A stretch of DNA of 64,000 nucleotides, from NCBI RefSeq assembly GCF_018612915.1, contig NZ_JAGGRL010000007.1, positions 156,544 to 220,543 on the forward strand, read 5' to 3'. Positions 18,858 through 26,906 of this stretch are shown here, in pieces. The notes below the pieces were generated by a model. That model was not told where the DNA came from. It ran no database searches and worked only from the letters and a program-made list of their open reading frames with translations. Each line of letters begins with the position of its first letter. Positions within the stretch are counted from its first letter, which is position 1. The position numbers and the translations under genes are program-made. This stretch comes from Stenotrophomonas sp. ISL-67 (GTDB taxonomy: Bacteria; Pseudomonadota; Gammaproteobacteria; Xanthomonadales; Xanthomonadaceae).

Positions 18858-18909
18858 GCGCTCTGATGCGTGACGAGGCATCAGGCACCGCCTGGGACAC
18901 GCATGAAGG

Positions 18910-19860
18910 TTACGCAAGCAACGAGAGCTCCAGCACCACCCAGCCCGCGAACGCGAGCAGCAGGATCGCGCCTTCGCGGCGGCTGACCACCAGGTCGCCG
19001 CGCAGCATCGGGTACAGCACCAGCACGAAGGCAATCGCCGCCGGCAGCTCCAGCTTCACGAACGACTCCGGCAGCGCCAGCGGACGCAACGCAGCCATGC
19101 CGCCCACCACCACCAGCAGGTTGAACAGGCTCGAGCCGATCACATGGCCCAGCACCATGTCGCCCTGGCCCCGGCGCGCGGCCATGATCGCGGCCGCGAC
19201 TTCCGGCAGCGCTGTACCGATGGCCACCGGCAGCAGGCCCACCAGCAGCGGCGACCAGCCCAGGCTGGCACCCATCACCGGGGCCGCACTAACGACCCAG
19301 CGCGCGCCGTAGTACAGGCATATCGCCGCGAACACCACCCGGATCACATTGAGCAGCAGCCCGGTACGGGTCATGGCGTACCCGGCAATCGCTTCGCGCA
19401 CAGGTTCCGCTTCCCGCTTTGCGGCGCGCAGCACGAAGGCGAGCAACGCCACGAAGCCCAGCAGCAGCACCGCACCTTCCCAGCGCGCGATCACCCCGTC
19501 CAGGCCGAACACGATCAATGCCAGGCTGGCCACGGCCAGCAGGATCAGCAAGGGTGACAGCAGTCGGGCCCGCACCAGCAGCGGGGCCGCCAGCGCTGCG
19601 ATGGCCAGGGTCAGGCCAACATTGACGATGTTGCTGCCCACCGCGTTGCCCAGCGCCAGCGCTTCCGCCCCGACCACGAACGCACGGGCGTTGACCACCA
19701 GCTCTGGCAATGACGTACCGAAGGTCACCAGCAGCAACCCGGCCACGAACGGCGAGGCGCCGAAGCGCTGGGCCAGCCCAGAGGCCGCCTTGACGATGGA
19801 GTCGCCCCCGAGTGCGAGCAGCAGCAGGCCCAACAGGAACCAGGCGGTGGCAGCGATCAT
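18910..19860 (-). CDS. CaCA-family Na+/Ca2+ (cation) exchanger, YrbG-like
   Basis: 316 residues, about ten membrane helices in two inverted halves. The two alpha repeats carry the ion-binding motifs VTFGTSLPELVVNARAF near residue 45 and VAIGTALPEVAAAIMAA near residue 210; each is followed by a GN/GH-x-xGSNxxN-type segment (ALGNAVGSNIVNV; VLGHVIGSSLFNL). The second motif has GTALPE where GTSLPE is usual. It exchanges Ca2+ for Na+ or H+ in the family. Convergent with the Mrp operon, which places two cation exporters side by side. Confidence 0.9.
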   Translation of the reverse strand: MIAATAWFLLGLLLLALGGDSIVKAASGLAQRFGASPFVAGLLLVTFGTSLPELVVNARAFVVGAEALALGNAVGSNIVNVGLTLAIAALAAPLLVRARLLSPLLILLAVASLALIVFGLDGVIARWEGAVLLLGFVALLAFVLRAAKREAEPVREAIAGYAMTRTGLLLNVIRVVFAAICLYYGARWVVSAAPVMGASLGWSPLLVGLLPVAIGTALPEVAAAIMAARRGQGDMVLGHVIGSSLFNLLVVVGGMAALRPLALPESFVKLELPAAIAFVLVLYPMLRGDLVVSRREGAILLLAFAGWVVLELSLLA

Positions 19861-19892
19861 CGGTGGATCCCCAGGTGGCGTGGCCCGATTCT

Positions 19893-19917
19893 GTAGTGCC
19901 GGGCCATGCCCGGCAAC
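19893..19917 (+). repeat. GTAG-headed palindromic element
   Basis: Starts GTAGTGCCGGGC with hairpin GCCGGGC-cat-GCCCGGC. It lies between the CaCA exchanger start and the stop of the next minus-strand gene. Confidence 0.75.
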
Positions 19918-19926
19918 CCTCCAGGC

Positions 19927-20541
19927 TCAGGAACAGCCTTCCACGTAATCCACCTGCGGGGTCTTGCCGACCCGCCAGGCAGTCACAGTGCCGTCGCCAT
20001 TGATCTCGAAGTTGATGAGCGCGCCACCCTCGGCGGCCGGGCGTACGCGCAGGTTATGGCCCTTCTCATCGTACTTGTGCGGGGTCAGGTCGCCCCGGTC
20101 GGGGTACAGCGTCTGCAGTTGGCCCAGCGACATGCCGACCTTGCCGCCGCCCGGCGCCACGGTCCGGTCGTTGCGTACGTCGTAACGCACCAGCCGCTTG
20201 CCCTCGATCATCAGGATCACGTCATCGGCCTGGCTGCCCTGCGGTCGCAGTGCGTGGCAATCGTCATCGGCGACGTCTCCCTTCAGGGGCTCTTTCCATG
20301 CTGCGCGGACCTCATCCAGCGTGGCACCCAAGATCAATGGACCATACCCATCGAGGCGCGCAGGACCCGCCGCGGCAGCATCGGCTGCCGGCGGGGCGGG
20401 CGTGGCCGCGGGTACCGCCAGGTCGGTGGCCGGCGCTACCACCGCCGCACCGGCATCGGCCGAGGGGGTCTCTGGCTGACGGTCGCAGCCCGCCAACGCG
20501 ATTGCGATACCGAATGCCAACACGCTTGCCCGCTGCCTCAT
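19927..20541 (-). CDS. Hypothetical lipoprotein
   Basis: 204 residues. A lipoprotein signal ends in IAIALAGC, then an Ala/Pro-rich linker of about 40 residues and a globular part of about 135. The core LDGYGPLILGATLDEVRAAW ... DDCHALRP ... GMSLGQLQTLYPD ... YDEKGHNLRVR resembles small periplasmic lipoproteins of Xanthomonadaceae with no assigned function. The ATG at 20541 is placed eight bases after AGGAGG; the in-frame GTG at 20547 is too close to that site. Confidence 0.75.
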   Translation of the reverse strand: MRQRASVLAFGIAIALAGCDRQPETPSADAGAAVVAPATDLAVPAATPAPPAADAAAAGPARLDGYGPLILGATLDEVRAAWKEPLKGDVADDDCHALRPQGSQADDVILMIEGKRLVRYDVRNDRTVAPGGGKVGMSLGQLQTLYPDRGDLTPHKYDEKGHNLRVRPAAEGGALINFEINGDGTVTAWRVGKTPQVDYVEGCS

Positions 20542-20673
20542 ATGCACGCCCTCCTGTGAGTGGACCGCAGGCTAGCGCGGGGGGCGTGCAGCCCGTGCAT
20601 GCATATCGTGCCTGTCATCACGGTTACACCTGCAGCGTTCAGGCTCGGCGTGCACCGCTTCGACCCCACGCCC

Positions 20674-21210
20674 ATGCAACCGCGCAAGACCGACCTCGCC
20701 CGCGACGCCCTGCAGGCCCACCGCGCGCCCCTGGACATGCGCCAGCGGCGCCTGCTGATCCTCTGCGATGGGCAGCGCGACCTTGCCCAGCTCAGCGCCA
20801 TGATCGGGCCGGAGGCGTCGGCGATGGTGATCCAGCTGATCCAGGCGGGATATCTTGTCTCCACCGCCTCGCCTGGGCCGGTGCCAGCGCCGGTTGCGCC
20901 GACTGCTGCGGGCCCGGCTCCCACCAGTGCTGCTCCCGTCACCGAGCGGCGCCGCTCACTGGTGGCCGCGCGCATCTACCTGCTTGGCATTCTCGAACTG
21001 CAGCGGCACCCGCAGGCCGCCGCGTTGTTGCACACCCTGCAGCAGGCGCGCAGCGACGAGCAGGTGGTAGCCGCGCTGGGCAGTGCCCTCGACGCGCTGC
21101 CCGGGCTGACCTCACCGGGCTACTGCGAACGCGTACGCCAACGTCTGTTCGAGGTACTGCCCGAGACGCATCTGGCACAGCTGGAGCAGGCGGGCGCGGT
21201 CGCCGGCTGA
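20674..21210 (+). CDS. Hypothetical protein, Xanthomonadaceae type
   Basis: 178 residues, no signal peptide. The N-terminal part (LDMRQRRLLILCDGQRDLAQLSAMIG) looks like a small winged-helix domain of the kind found at the start of many Xanthomonas regulators, then a Pro/Ala linker and a helical C-terminal domain (RIYLLGILELQRHPQAAALLHTLQQA). The function is unknown. The start is uncertain: the ATG at 20674 lacks a ribosome site, and the frame is open upstream to 20560. Confidence 0.65.
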   Translation: MQPRKTDLARDALQAHRAPLDMRQRRLLILCDGQRDLAQLSAMIGPEASAMVIQLIQAGYLVSTASPGPVPAPVAPTAAGPAPTSAAPVTERRRSLVAARIYLLGILELQRHPQAAALLHTLQQARSDEQVVAALGSALDALPGLTSPGYCERVRQRLFEVLPETHLAQLEQAGAVAG

Positions 21211-21252
21211 GGGCCGCGGCTGGCGCGGTCAAGCACCGGTTGACCGCATCAA

Positions 21253-21290
21253 TTGACCCGCCGGAATCGATATGTACAATTTTCTGTACA
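21253..21290 (+). promoter_or_regulatory. yefM-yoeB promoter and YefM operator
   Basis: A TTGACC -35 (21253-21258) and TACAAT -10 (21275-21280) are spaced 16 bp. Two TGTACA hexamers (21273-21278 and 21285-21290) lie with centres 12 bp apart, the first overlapping the -10. Paired TGTACA cores 12 bp apart are the known YefM binding arrangement in E. coli, so autorepression is expected. Confidence 0.75.
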
Positions 21291-21311
21291 CCCGAGCCGG
21301 AGCGACCGATC

Positions 21312-21563
21312 ATGCAGACCCTGACATATAGCGCGGCACGCGCCGCATTGGCGGAAACCATGGATCGCGTCATCAACGACCACGCACCTGTCGTGATCAC
21401 TCGAAGTGGCTCCAAAGCCGTCGTGATGATGTCCCTTGAGGACTATCGCTCCATCGAGGAAACGGCCTACCTGATGCGCTCACCGGCCAATGCCGCGCGG
21501 CTGGCGTCGGCCATCGCACAGCTAGAGGCCGGCGGCGGCACCGTGCATGAGCTGATCGAATGA
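21312..21563 (+). CDS. yefM: Antitoxin of the Phd/YefM family
   Basis: 83-residue antitoxin that binds and blocks YoeB and, with it, represses the operon. The N-terminal DNA-binding part LTYSAARAALAETMDRVINDHAPVVITRSGSKAVVMMSLEDY is typical YefM, followed by the toxin-binding tail (YLMRSPANAARLASAIAQ). Its last codons overlap the toxin start by four bases. It is preceded at 22 bp by the paired TGTACA operator. Confidence 0.93.
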   Translation: MQTLTYSAARAALAETMDRVINDHAPVVITRSGSKAVVMMSLEDYRSIEETAYLMRSPANAARLASAIAQLEAGGGTVHELIE

Positions 21564-21814
21564 TTGTGCAGTTCTCCGACGAGGCGTGGGAGGACTACCT
21601 GCACTGGCAGAAGATGGATCGGCGCAAGACCGAACGGATCAATGGGCTGATCAAGGCCATTACCCGCACGCCCTTCGAGGGGATCGGAAAACCGGAGCTG
21701 CTTCGCTTCGACAGGGCCGGCTGGTGGTCGCGGCGTATCGACATGGAGCACCGGATGGTCTATCGCGCACAGGGCGGCATCGCGCAGATCGCCGCCCTGC
21801 GCCATCACTACTGA
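21560..21814 (+). CDS. yoeB: Toxin YoeB, ribosome-dependent mRNA interferase
   Basis: 84 residues, the same length as E. coli YoeB and alignable throughout (DYLHWQKMDRRK, RTPFEGIGKPE, WWSRRIDMEHRMVY, RHHY). The residues of the RNase site, Glu46, Arg65 and His83 with Tyr84, are all kept, so the toxin should be active. It cleaves mRNA in the ribosomal A site in the family. It is convergent with hmgA, whose stop lies only 4 bp beyond. Confidence 0.94.
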   Translation: MIVQFSDEAWEDYLHWQKMDRRKTERINGLIKAITRTPFEGIGKPELLRFDRAGWWSRRIDMEHRMVYRAQGGIAQIAALRHHY

Positions 21815-21818
21815 GCCA

Positions 21819-23120
21819 CTACCCCGGGAAGTTCTTCTTCAACCCCTGCCAGCAGTGCTGATAGCCACGCTGGCGGTGCGCCGCGCCCATCGCCTGCGCG
21901 GTGGGGCGAATCACGCCACGCGTTTCGAACATGAAGGCCATGGTGTCCTTGATCACGTCCGGCCGGCTCAGGTCGGCAGCGGACGCTTTCTCGAACGTGG
22001 CGGCATCCGGGCCGTGGCCGCTCATGCTGTTGTGCAGGGAGGCGCCACCGGGCACGAAGCCTTCGGCCTTGGCGTCATAGGCGCCGTGGATCAGGCCCAT
22101 GAACTCGCTGGCGATGTTGCGGTGGAACCATGGCGGCCGGAATGTATCCTGCGCCACCAGCCAGCGCGGCGGGAAGATCGCGAAATCCATGTTGCTGGTG
22201 CCCGGGGTATCGCTGGGCGAATGCAGGACCAGGAAGATCGACGGATCCGGGTGGTCGTGGCTGATCGAGCCGATCGTGTTGAAGCGGCGCAGATCGTAGC
22301 GGTAAGGGGCGTAGTTGCCGTGCCAGGCAACCACATCCAGCGGCGAGTGATCGATATCGGCGCGCCACAGCTGGCCCTGGAACCTGGCGATCAGCTCGAA
22401 CGCACCGTCCACGTCTTCAAAGGCCGCATGCGGCGTTTCGAAATCGCGCGGGTTGGCCAGGCCATTGGACCCGATAGGACCCAGGTCGGGCAGTTTGAGC
22501 AGTGCGCCGAAGTTCTCGCAGATGTAGCCGCGCGCCGGGCCATCCGGCAATTCAACGCGGAAACGCACCCCGCGCGGAATCACCGCGATCTGCTGTGGTT
22601 CGATCTCGATCACGCCGAGCTCGGTGAGCAGGCGCAGGCTGCCCAGCTGCGGAACGATCAGCAGTTCGCCATCGGCGTCGTAGAAGTAGCGGCCCTGCAT
22701 GTCTGCATTGGCGGCATACAGGTGGATGCCCACGCCAGCGTGCGCATCTGGCGCGCCATTGCCGCCCATCGTGTACAGGCCGTCGACGAAATCCGTCGGT
22801 GCGGTGGGCAATGGCAACGGGTCCCAGCGCAGCTGGTTGGGCGACACCGCGCCGTGCGCGAAATCGCTGTGCAGGCGCGGCTGCGCGTAGGGCTGGAACT
22901 CGCCATGCGTCACCGCCGGGCGGATCCGGTACACCCAGCTGCGCCGGTTGCTGCCGCGCGGGGCGGTGAACGCCGTGCCGGACAGCTGCTCGGCGTACAG
23001 ACCATGCGCCACCCGTTGTGGCGAGTTGCGCCCCACCGGGAGTGCGCCTTCCACGGCTTCGGTGGCGAATTCGTTGCCGAAGCCGGTCTGGTAGCCACGG
23101 GCTGCGATGGAGGTGGGCAT
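21819..23120 (-). CDS. hmgA: Homogentisate 1,2-dioxygenase
   Basis: 433-residue non-haem iron enzyme that opens the homogentisate ring in tyrosine and phenylalanine catabolism. The iron-binding region [18 protein letters not shown] and the later [14 protein letters not shown] are intact, as is the N-terminal [13 protein letters not shown]. Length is normal. The previous enzyme of the pathway, hppD, lies upstream on the same strand, separated by 164 bp with two GTAG-type palindromes. Confidence 0.97.
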   Translation of the reverse strand: MPTSIAARGYQTGFGNEFATEAVEGALPVGRNSPQRVAHGLYAEQLSGTAFTAPRGSNRRSWVYRIRPAVTHGEFQPYAQPRLHSDFAHGAVSPNQLRWDPLPLPTAPTDFVDGLYTMGGNGAPDAHAGVGIHLYAANADMQGRYFYDADGELLIVPQLGSLRLLTELGVIEIEPQQIAVIPRGVRFRVELPDGPARGYICENFGALLKLPDLGPIGSNGLANPRDFETPHAAFEDVDGAFELIARFQGQLWRADIDHSPLDVVAWHGNYAPYRYDLRRFNTIGSISHDHPDPSIFLVLHSPSDTPGTSNMDFAIFPPRWLVAQDTFRPPWFHRNIASEFMGLIHGAYDAKAEGFVPGGASLHNSMSGHGPDAATFEKASAADLSRPDVIKDTMAFMFETRGVIRPTAQAMGAAHRQRGYQHCWQGLKKNFPG

Positions 23121-23230
23121 GGTCGGGCTCTCATGTTGCCGGGCGGTGCCCGGCTTATGGTCATTTGTGCACGTCAGCAGATGAGGCGCGTTGCGACGCG
23201 TTCAGCTGCCCGGCGTGTCCTTGCTAAGGG

Positions 23231-23277
23231 GGCGCAGCAGAGCCCGGCGCTACGGTTATCGGGCAGTTGCCCGGCGC
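23231..23277. repeat. Two neighbouring GTAG-type palindromes between hppD and hmgA
   Basis: An inverted GTAG element (23231-23253, containing AGCCCGGCGCTAC) is followed by a second hairpin, CGGGCAgttGCCCG (23260-23273). A degenerate third copy, GCCGGGC-ggt-GCCCGGC, lies at 23137-23153. They may stabilise or divide the hppD-hmgA transcript. Confidence 0.6.
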
Positions 23278-23284
23278 CTTGACG

Positions 23285-24400
23285 TTACAGCACGCCGCGC
23301 TTGATCTGGTCGCGTTCGATGCTTTCGAACAGCGCGGTGAAGTTGCCTTCGCCGAAGCCTTCGTTGCCCTTGCGCTGGATGATCTCGAAGAAGATCGGGC
23401 CAATGCAGTTGGTGGTGAAGATCTGCAGCAGCTTGCGCTGCTTGGTTTCCGGATCGGCGTCGATCAGGATCTTGTTCTTCGCCAGGCGCGCCACGTCTTC
23501 ACCATGGCCGGGCACGCGCATGTCGATCACATCGAAGTAGGTTTCCGGCGTGTCCAGGAACTCCACGCCCTGCGCACGCATTGCCTCGACGGTGTCGTAG
23601 ATGTTCTCGGTGAAGCAGGCGATGTGCTGGATGCCCTCGCCCTTGTAGGCGTCCAGGTATTCGTTGATCTGGCTCTTGGGGTCGGACGATTCATTGAGCG
23701 GAATGCGTACGATGCCGTCCGGCGCGGTCATCGCCTTGGACACCAGGCCGGTCTTGAGGCCCTTGATGTCGAAGTAGCGGATTTCGCGGAAGTTGAACAG
23801 GCGCTCGTAGTAATCCGACCACTGCTGCATGTTGCCGAAATACAGGTTGTGGGTGAGGTGGTCGATGAAGGTCAGGCCGAATCCGACCGGGTTCTGGTCC
23901 ACCCCTTCGATCGGTGCATAGTCGGTATCGAACATGCTGCCGGCGGCGCCATAACGGTCCACCAGGTACAGCATGCAGTCGCCGATGCCCTTGATGACCG
24001 GGGCCGGTACGGCCTTGGTTCCCGGCTTGAAGCCGACCACTTCAGCACCGTTGCCCAGCGCCATCTGCAGCACTTCGTCGCCGGGCTTCTTGAAGCGGAT
24101 CGCAAACCCACAGGCACACGGGCCGTGCTTGTCGGCGAAGTCCGACGCGAACGAATCGGGCTCTTCGTTGACCAGGAAGTTCACCCCGCCCTGGCGGTAC
24201 ACGGTGATGGCGCGCTGCTTGTGGCGCAGCACGGCGGTGAAGCCCATTTTCCGGAAATAGTCGTGAAGCTCGGCGCCACGACCGGCCGGCGCGGCGAATT
24301 CAACGAATTCGAACCCATCGATGCCCATGGGGTTTTCGAAGGTGGTGACCTGCATGCCCGGGTTGGGGGCGTGCGACGCGGTTGCGGGCTGGCTGCTCAT
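23285..24400 (-). CDS. hppD: 4-Hydroxyphenylpyruvate dioxygenase
   Basis: 371 residues. Converts 4-hydroxyphenylpyruvate to homogentisate using Fe(II). Two vicinal-oxygen-chelate halves are visible: GIDGFEFVEFAAP near the N-terminus, and FIDHLTHNLY, KGEGIQHIACFT and FFEIIQRKGNEGFGEGNF in the catalytic C-terminal half, with the iron ligands in the DHLTHN, QHIAC and FFEI segments. It is divergent from a marR gene with a palindromic operator between them, the probable control point for tyrosine breakdown. Confidence 0.97.
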   Translation of the reverse strand: MSSQPATASHAPNPGMQVTTFENPMGIDGFEFVEFAAPAGRGAELHDYFRKMGFTAVLRHKQRAITVYRQGGVNFLVNEEPDSFASDFADKHGPCACGFAIRFKKPGDEVLQMALGNGAEVVGFKPGTKAVPAPVIKGIGDCMLYLVDRYGAAGSMFDTDYAPIEGVDQNPVGFGLTFIDHLTHNLYFGNMQQWSDYYERLFNFREIRYFDIKGLKTGLVSKAMTAPDGIVRIPLNESSDPKSQINEYLDAYKGEGIQHIACFTENIYDTVEAMRAQGVEFLDTPETYFDVIDMRVPGHGEDVARLAKNKILIDADPETKQRKLLQIFTTNCIGPIFFEIIQRKGNEGFGEGNFTALFESIERDQIKRGVL

Positions 24401-24493
24401 GACGTGGCTCCAAAGCGGCCCACCCCCGGAAAAAAACCAGGTGCGGGCGGAAGGCAGACCCGCGAGAATGCGGAGTCCGGAAAGAAGGTTATA

Positions 24494-24507
24494 GTTTCAC
24501 ATGAAAC
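24494..24507. promoter_or_regulatory. Palindromic operator between hppD and marR
   Basis: Perfect inverted repeat GTTTCA-CA-TGAAAC. It abuts a TATAGT -10-like box (24490-24495) for the marR direction and lies 94 bp before hppD. Size and symmetry fit a MarR dimer site; I infer autoregulation and control of hppD. Confidence 0.6.
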
Positions 24508-24529
24508 CACCATCAAGGTGCACCGCAGC

Positions 24530-25021
24530 ATGAGCCCATCCGATCCCAGCAGCCAGACCATCCGTGCCACGCACGCCCTGCTCGACCTGGAGCAGTTCCT
24601 GCCGTACCGGCTGAGCGTTTTGTCCAACCGGGTCAGCGGCAACATCGCCAAGCTGTATGGGGACCGTTATGGTCTGGCGATTCCCGAATGGCGGGTCATC
24701 ACCATCCTGGCGTTGTACCCGGGCTCATCGGCGAGCGAGGTCTCCGACCGCACCGCGATGGACAAGGTGGCGGTCAGCCGGGCCGTGGCCAGACTGCTCG
24801 AACGGGGCTTCATCAAACGTGAAACCCATGGCGATGACCGCCGCCGCTCGGTGCTGGCGCTGTCGGCGGCCGGGTTCGAGGTTTACGAGACCATCGCCCC
24901 GCTGGTGATCGAGATCACCCGCAAGCTGATGTCGGTGCTGAGCGAGGAGGAGGAGCAGACGCTGGAGAAGCTCATCCAGCGCCTGGCCGGCGACGGCCTG
25001 CAGCGGATGGATGAGGGCTGA
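24530..25021 (+). CDS. MarR-family transcriptional regulator
   Basis: 163 residues with a winged helix: PEWRVITILALYPGSSASEVSDRTAMDKVAVSRAVARLLERG, then the wing RETHGDDRRRSVLALSAAG. Dimerisation helices flank it. It is divergent from hppD and likely responds to an aromatic intermediate such as 4-hydroxyphenylpyruvate or homogentisate; the ligand is inferred from context only. The ATG at 24530 fits the family N-terminus but has no clear ribosome site. Confidence 0.85.
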   Translation: MSPSDPSSQTIRATHALLDLEQFLPYRLSVLSNRVSGNIAKLYGDRYGLAIPEWRVITILALYPGSSASEVSDRTAMDKVAVSRAVARLLERGFIKRETHGDDRRRSVLALSAAGFEVYETIAPLVIEITRKLMSVLSEEEEQTLEKLIQRLAGDGLQRMDEG

Positions 25022-25052
25022 GCGGTAGGTGACGACCGTGGGTCATCACGCC

Positions 25053-26192
25053 TCAGCTGAGGTGCTTGCGCCGGGCGTATACCCACGGCGCGGCCAGCGC
25101 ACCAATGGCGCCGGCAGCCAAGCCGAGCGAGGCCGCCACCGCCGCCGCTTCCAACGCCCCAGGCAGGGCCAGTGCGGCAATCACCAGCAAGGCGGCCGGC
25201 AGCGCGATGAAGGTCGCCAGGAAATAGCGCCAGCGCGGCGCCCACGTGCCCACCTGGAGCAGGCTCACCGGCATCCAGGTTTCGCCCGAGGCGTCCTCTG
25301 CGATCCTGGCCACCACCTTGGGCAGGTCTACTTCCACCGGGCCCTTGCCAGTGCGTGCGGTGGCCAGCGCGCGCGCCACCTCGTCGACCGACGGATAGGA
25401 TGCCGGCCACGGCGTGGGCGCATTGACCCCGTAGGCAGTCAGCAGCGGCACGCTCAGCCACGGCGCCAGCAGCGGCCGCAGCCTGCGCCGGTCCAGTACG
25501 CACCAGACCTGGGCGATGCCGTTGGCAACCACGCTGTACAACGCCAGCTGGCCCGGCTCCGGGTAGGGCAGCACATGCACGCGCGCAGCCATGCTGGGAT
25601 AGCCCATATCGCGCAGGAAGCCTGGACGGGTGCGGCCTTCGTGCGCCCACGCCAGGCCCAGCGGCGCGACCAGATAGGCCTCGGCCGGATCTTTCACACC
25701 GGCCGTGGCACGGTCATCGCTGGCCAGGAAGAATGCCAGCGATTTCGGTTCGGCCACGTCGTGCAGGTCCCAACGACCGCTGTCACCCAGCACATGCTTG
25801 AGCGGCAACCGCGCGGGCGCGGTTTCGGCCTTGGTGGCGTTGTGCAGGTAGGGCAGTACCGAGAGCACGAAACCCTGCAGGTCCACCCCGCGCGTGCCGT
25901 TGCCCTGCCATTCGCTGGGCAGCACGCCGGCCAGTGCCGGGTTGCGGGCCAGCTGGTCGAGCTGGGCCTTCTGTTCAACCAGCTTCTGCACCGCCGCCTT
26001 GAGCAGCACGTTGTCGGGCACCGACACCAGCGGCAGCCGATAGTGGATGGAGCCGGGCGCGGCGGTGTCTGCCTCGTGGGTCGCGTCGTGCGCCGAATGG
26101 TCGTCCATCAGCACATCCGCCGGCGGTAGGGTCACCCCGGCCGGTGCGTCTAGAAGGGTATCGGAAGTGCTGTCGCTGGCGCCGGGCTGCAT
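25053..26192 (-). CDS. Hypothetical protein with two C-terminal membrane helices
   Basis: 379 residues. The N-terminal ~290 are soluble, with no recognised domain (segments such as YRLPLVSVPDNVLLKAAVQKL and DLQGFVLSVLPYL). The C-terminus carries two hydrophobic helices (YFLATFIALPAALLVIAALALP; AAAVAASLGLAAGAIGALAAPWVY). The start at 26192 gives an acidic, disordered first 45 residues and may be too far upstream. Convergent with marR. I do not recognise the family. Confidence 0.6.
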   Translation of the reverse strand: MQPGASDSTSDTLLDAPAGVTLPPADVLMDDHSAHDATHEADTAAPGSIHYRLPLVSVPDNVLLKAAVQKLVEQKAQLDQLARNPALAGVLPSEWQGNGTRGVDLQGFVLSVLPYLHNATKAETAPARLPLKHVLGDSGRWDLHDVAEPKSLAFFLASDDRATAGVKDPAEAYLVAPLGLAWAHEGRTRPGFLRDMGYPSMAARVHVLPYPEPGQLALYSVVANGIAQVWCVLDRRRLRPLLAPWLSVPLLTAYGVNAPTPWPASYPSVDEVARALATARTGKGPVEVDLPKVVARIAEDASGETWMPVSLLQVGTWAPRWRYFLATFIALPAALLVIAALALPGALEAAAVAASLGLAAGAIGALAAPWVYARRKHLS

Positions 26193-26252
26193 GCGTTCAA
26201 TCCATGAGGTCCTTGGTCATAGCGGCAGCGGAACGGGCTTCTGTAGGGCAGG

Positions 26253-26281
26253 AAAAAAAAATGCCGCGATGATCGCGGCAT
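26253..26281 (-). terminator. Intrinsic terminator after the thioredoxin lipoprotein gene
   Basis: Read on the minus strand: stem TGCCGCG-atcat-CGCGGCA followed by nine T (A-run at 26253-26261). It starts 12 bp after the stop at 26293 and closes the POT-transporter/thioredoxin transcription unit. Confidence 0.85.
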
Positions 26282-26292
26282 TCTTCGTTGGG

Positions 26293-26898
26293 TCACGGCG
26301 CCGTCGGCGGCGCCCATTCCTTCATGAAGGCAAAGAAGCGTTCGCGGTTGTAGCCCTTCGGCTGGCCCTTGTCGGCCTCCAGCTCGCCGGTGAACTGCGA
26401 ATGCAGCAGCGTGCCCTGTGCATCCAGCACGAACAGGTGCGGGTAGCCCTTGATCGGCGGGAACTGCGACAGGAAGGCGGCGTTCTCGTTGTCTTCGCTG
26501 TAGTTCACCTTCATCCAGACGTAGTTGGCATCGCGGAAGCTGCGGATCTCCGCATCGCCCTCGATGAACGCATCCAGCAGGTGGCACCACGAGCACCACT
26601 CCCCGCCCACGTCCAGCACGATGCGCTTGCCGCCCCGCTGGGCTTCGACCTTGGCCGTGGCCAGGTCGGCCACGGGATCGCGGCCCGGGTCGAACTGCGC
26701 GTTGAGTCCCGCGACCGCAGCGACATCCGCTGCGGCCGGCGTATTGCCCGAGGCCACCGGTTGGCCGGGGTCGGCAATCGGTCGCTTCTGCTCGGTGGTA
26801 TCCAGCGGCTGCGCAGGCGCGGCGGTGGGCGCCGACGGCGAACAGGCGGCCAGCAGGCCGGCCACGATCATCGAGGAACACCACGTTTTCATGCGCAT
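26293..26898 (-). CDS. Thioredoxin-fold lipoprotein
   Basis: 201 residues. Signal peptide with lipobox GLLAAC (Cys19), a linker of about 55 residues, then a thioredoxin fold with the active site GGEWCSWCHLLD (Cys102, Cys105; WCSWC) and the cis-Pro region PPIKGYPHLFVLD. Anchored in the envelope, it would act in disulfide exchange; the DUF255-like WCxWC site is typical of periplasmic reductases. The ATG at 26898 has GAGG six bases upstream. It is 8 bp downstream of the POT transporter stop, so they form an operon. Confidence 0.85.
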   Translation of the reverse strand: MRMKTWCSSMIVAGLLAACSPSAPTAAPAQPLDTTEQKRPIADPGQPVASGNTPAAADVAAVAGLNAQFDPGRDPVADLATAKVEAQRGGKRIVLDVGGEWCSWCHLLDAFIEGDAEIRSFRDANYVWMKVNYSEDNENAAFLSQFPPIKGYPHLFVLDAQGTLLHSQFTGELEADKGQPKGYNRERFFAFMKEWAPPTAP

Positions 26899-26906
26899 CG
26901 CAGACC

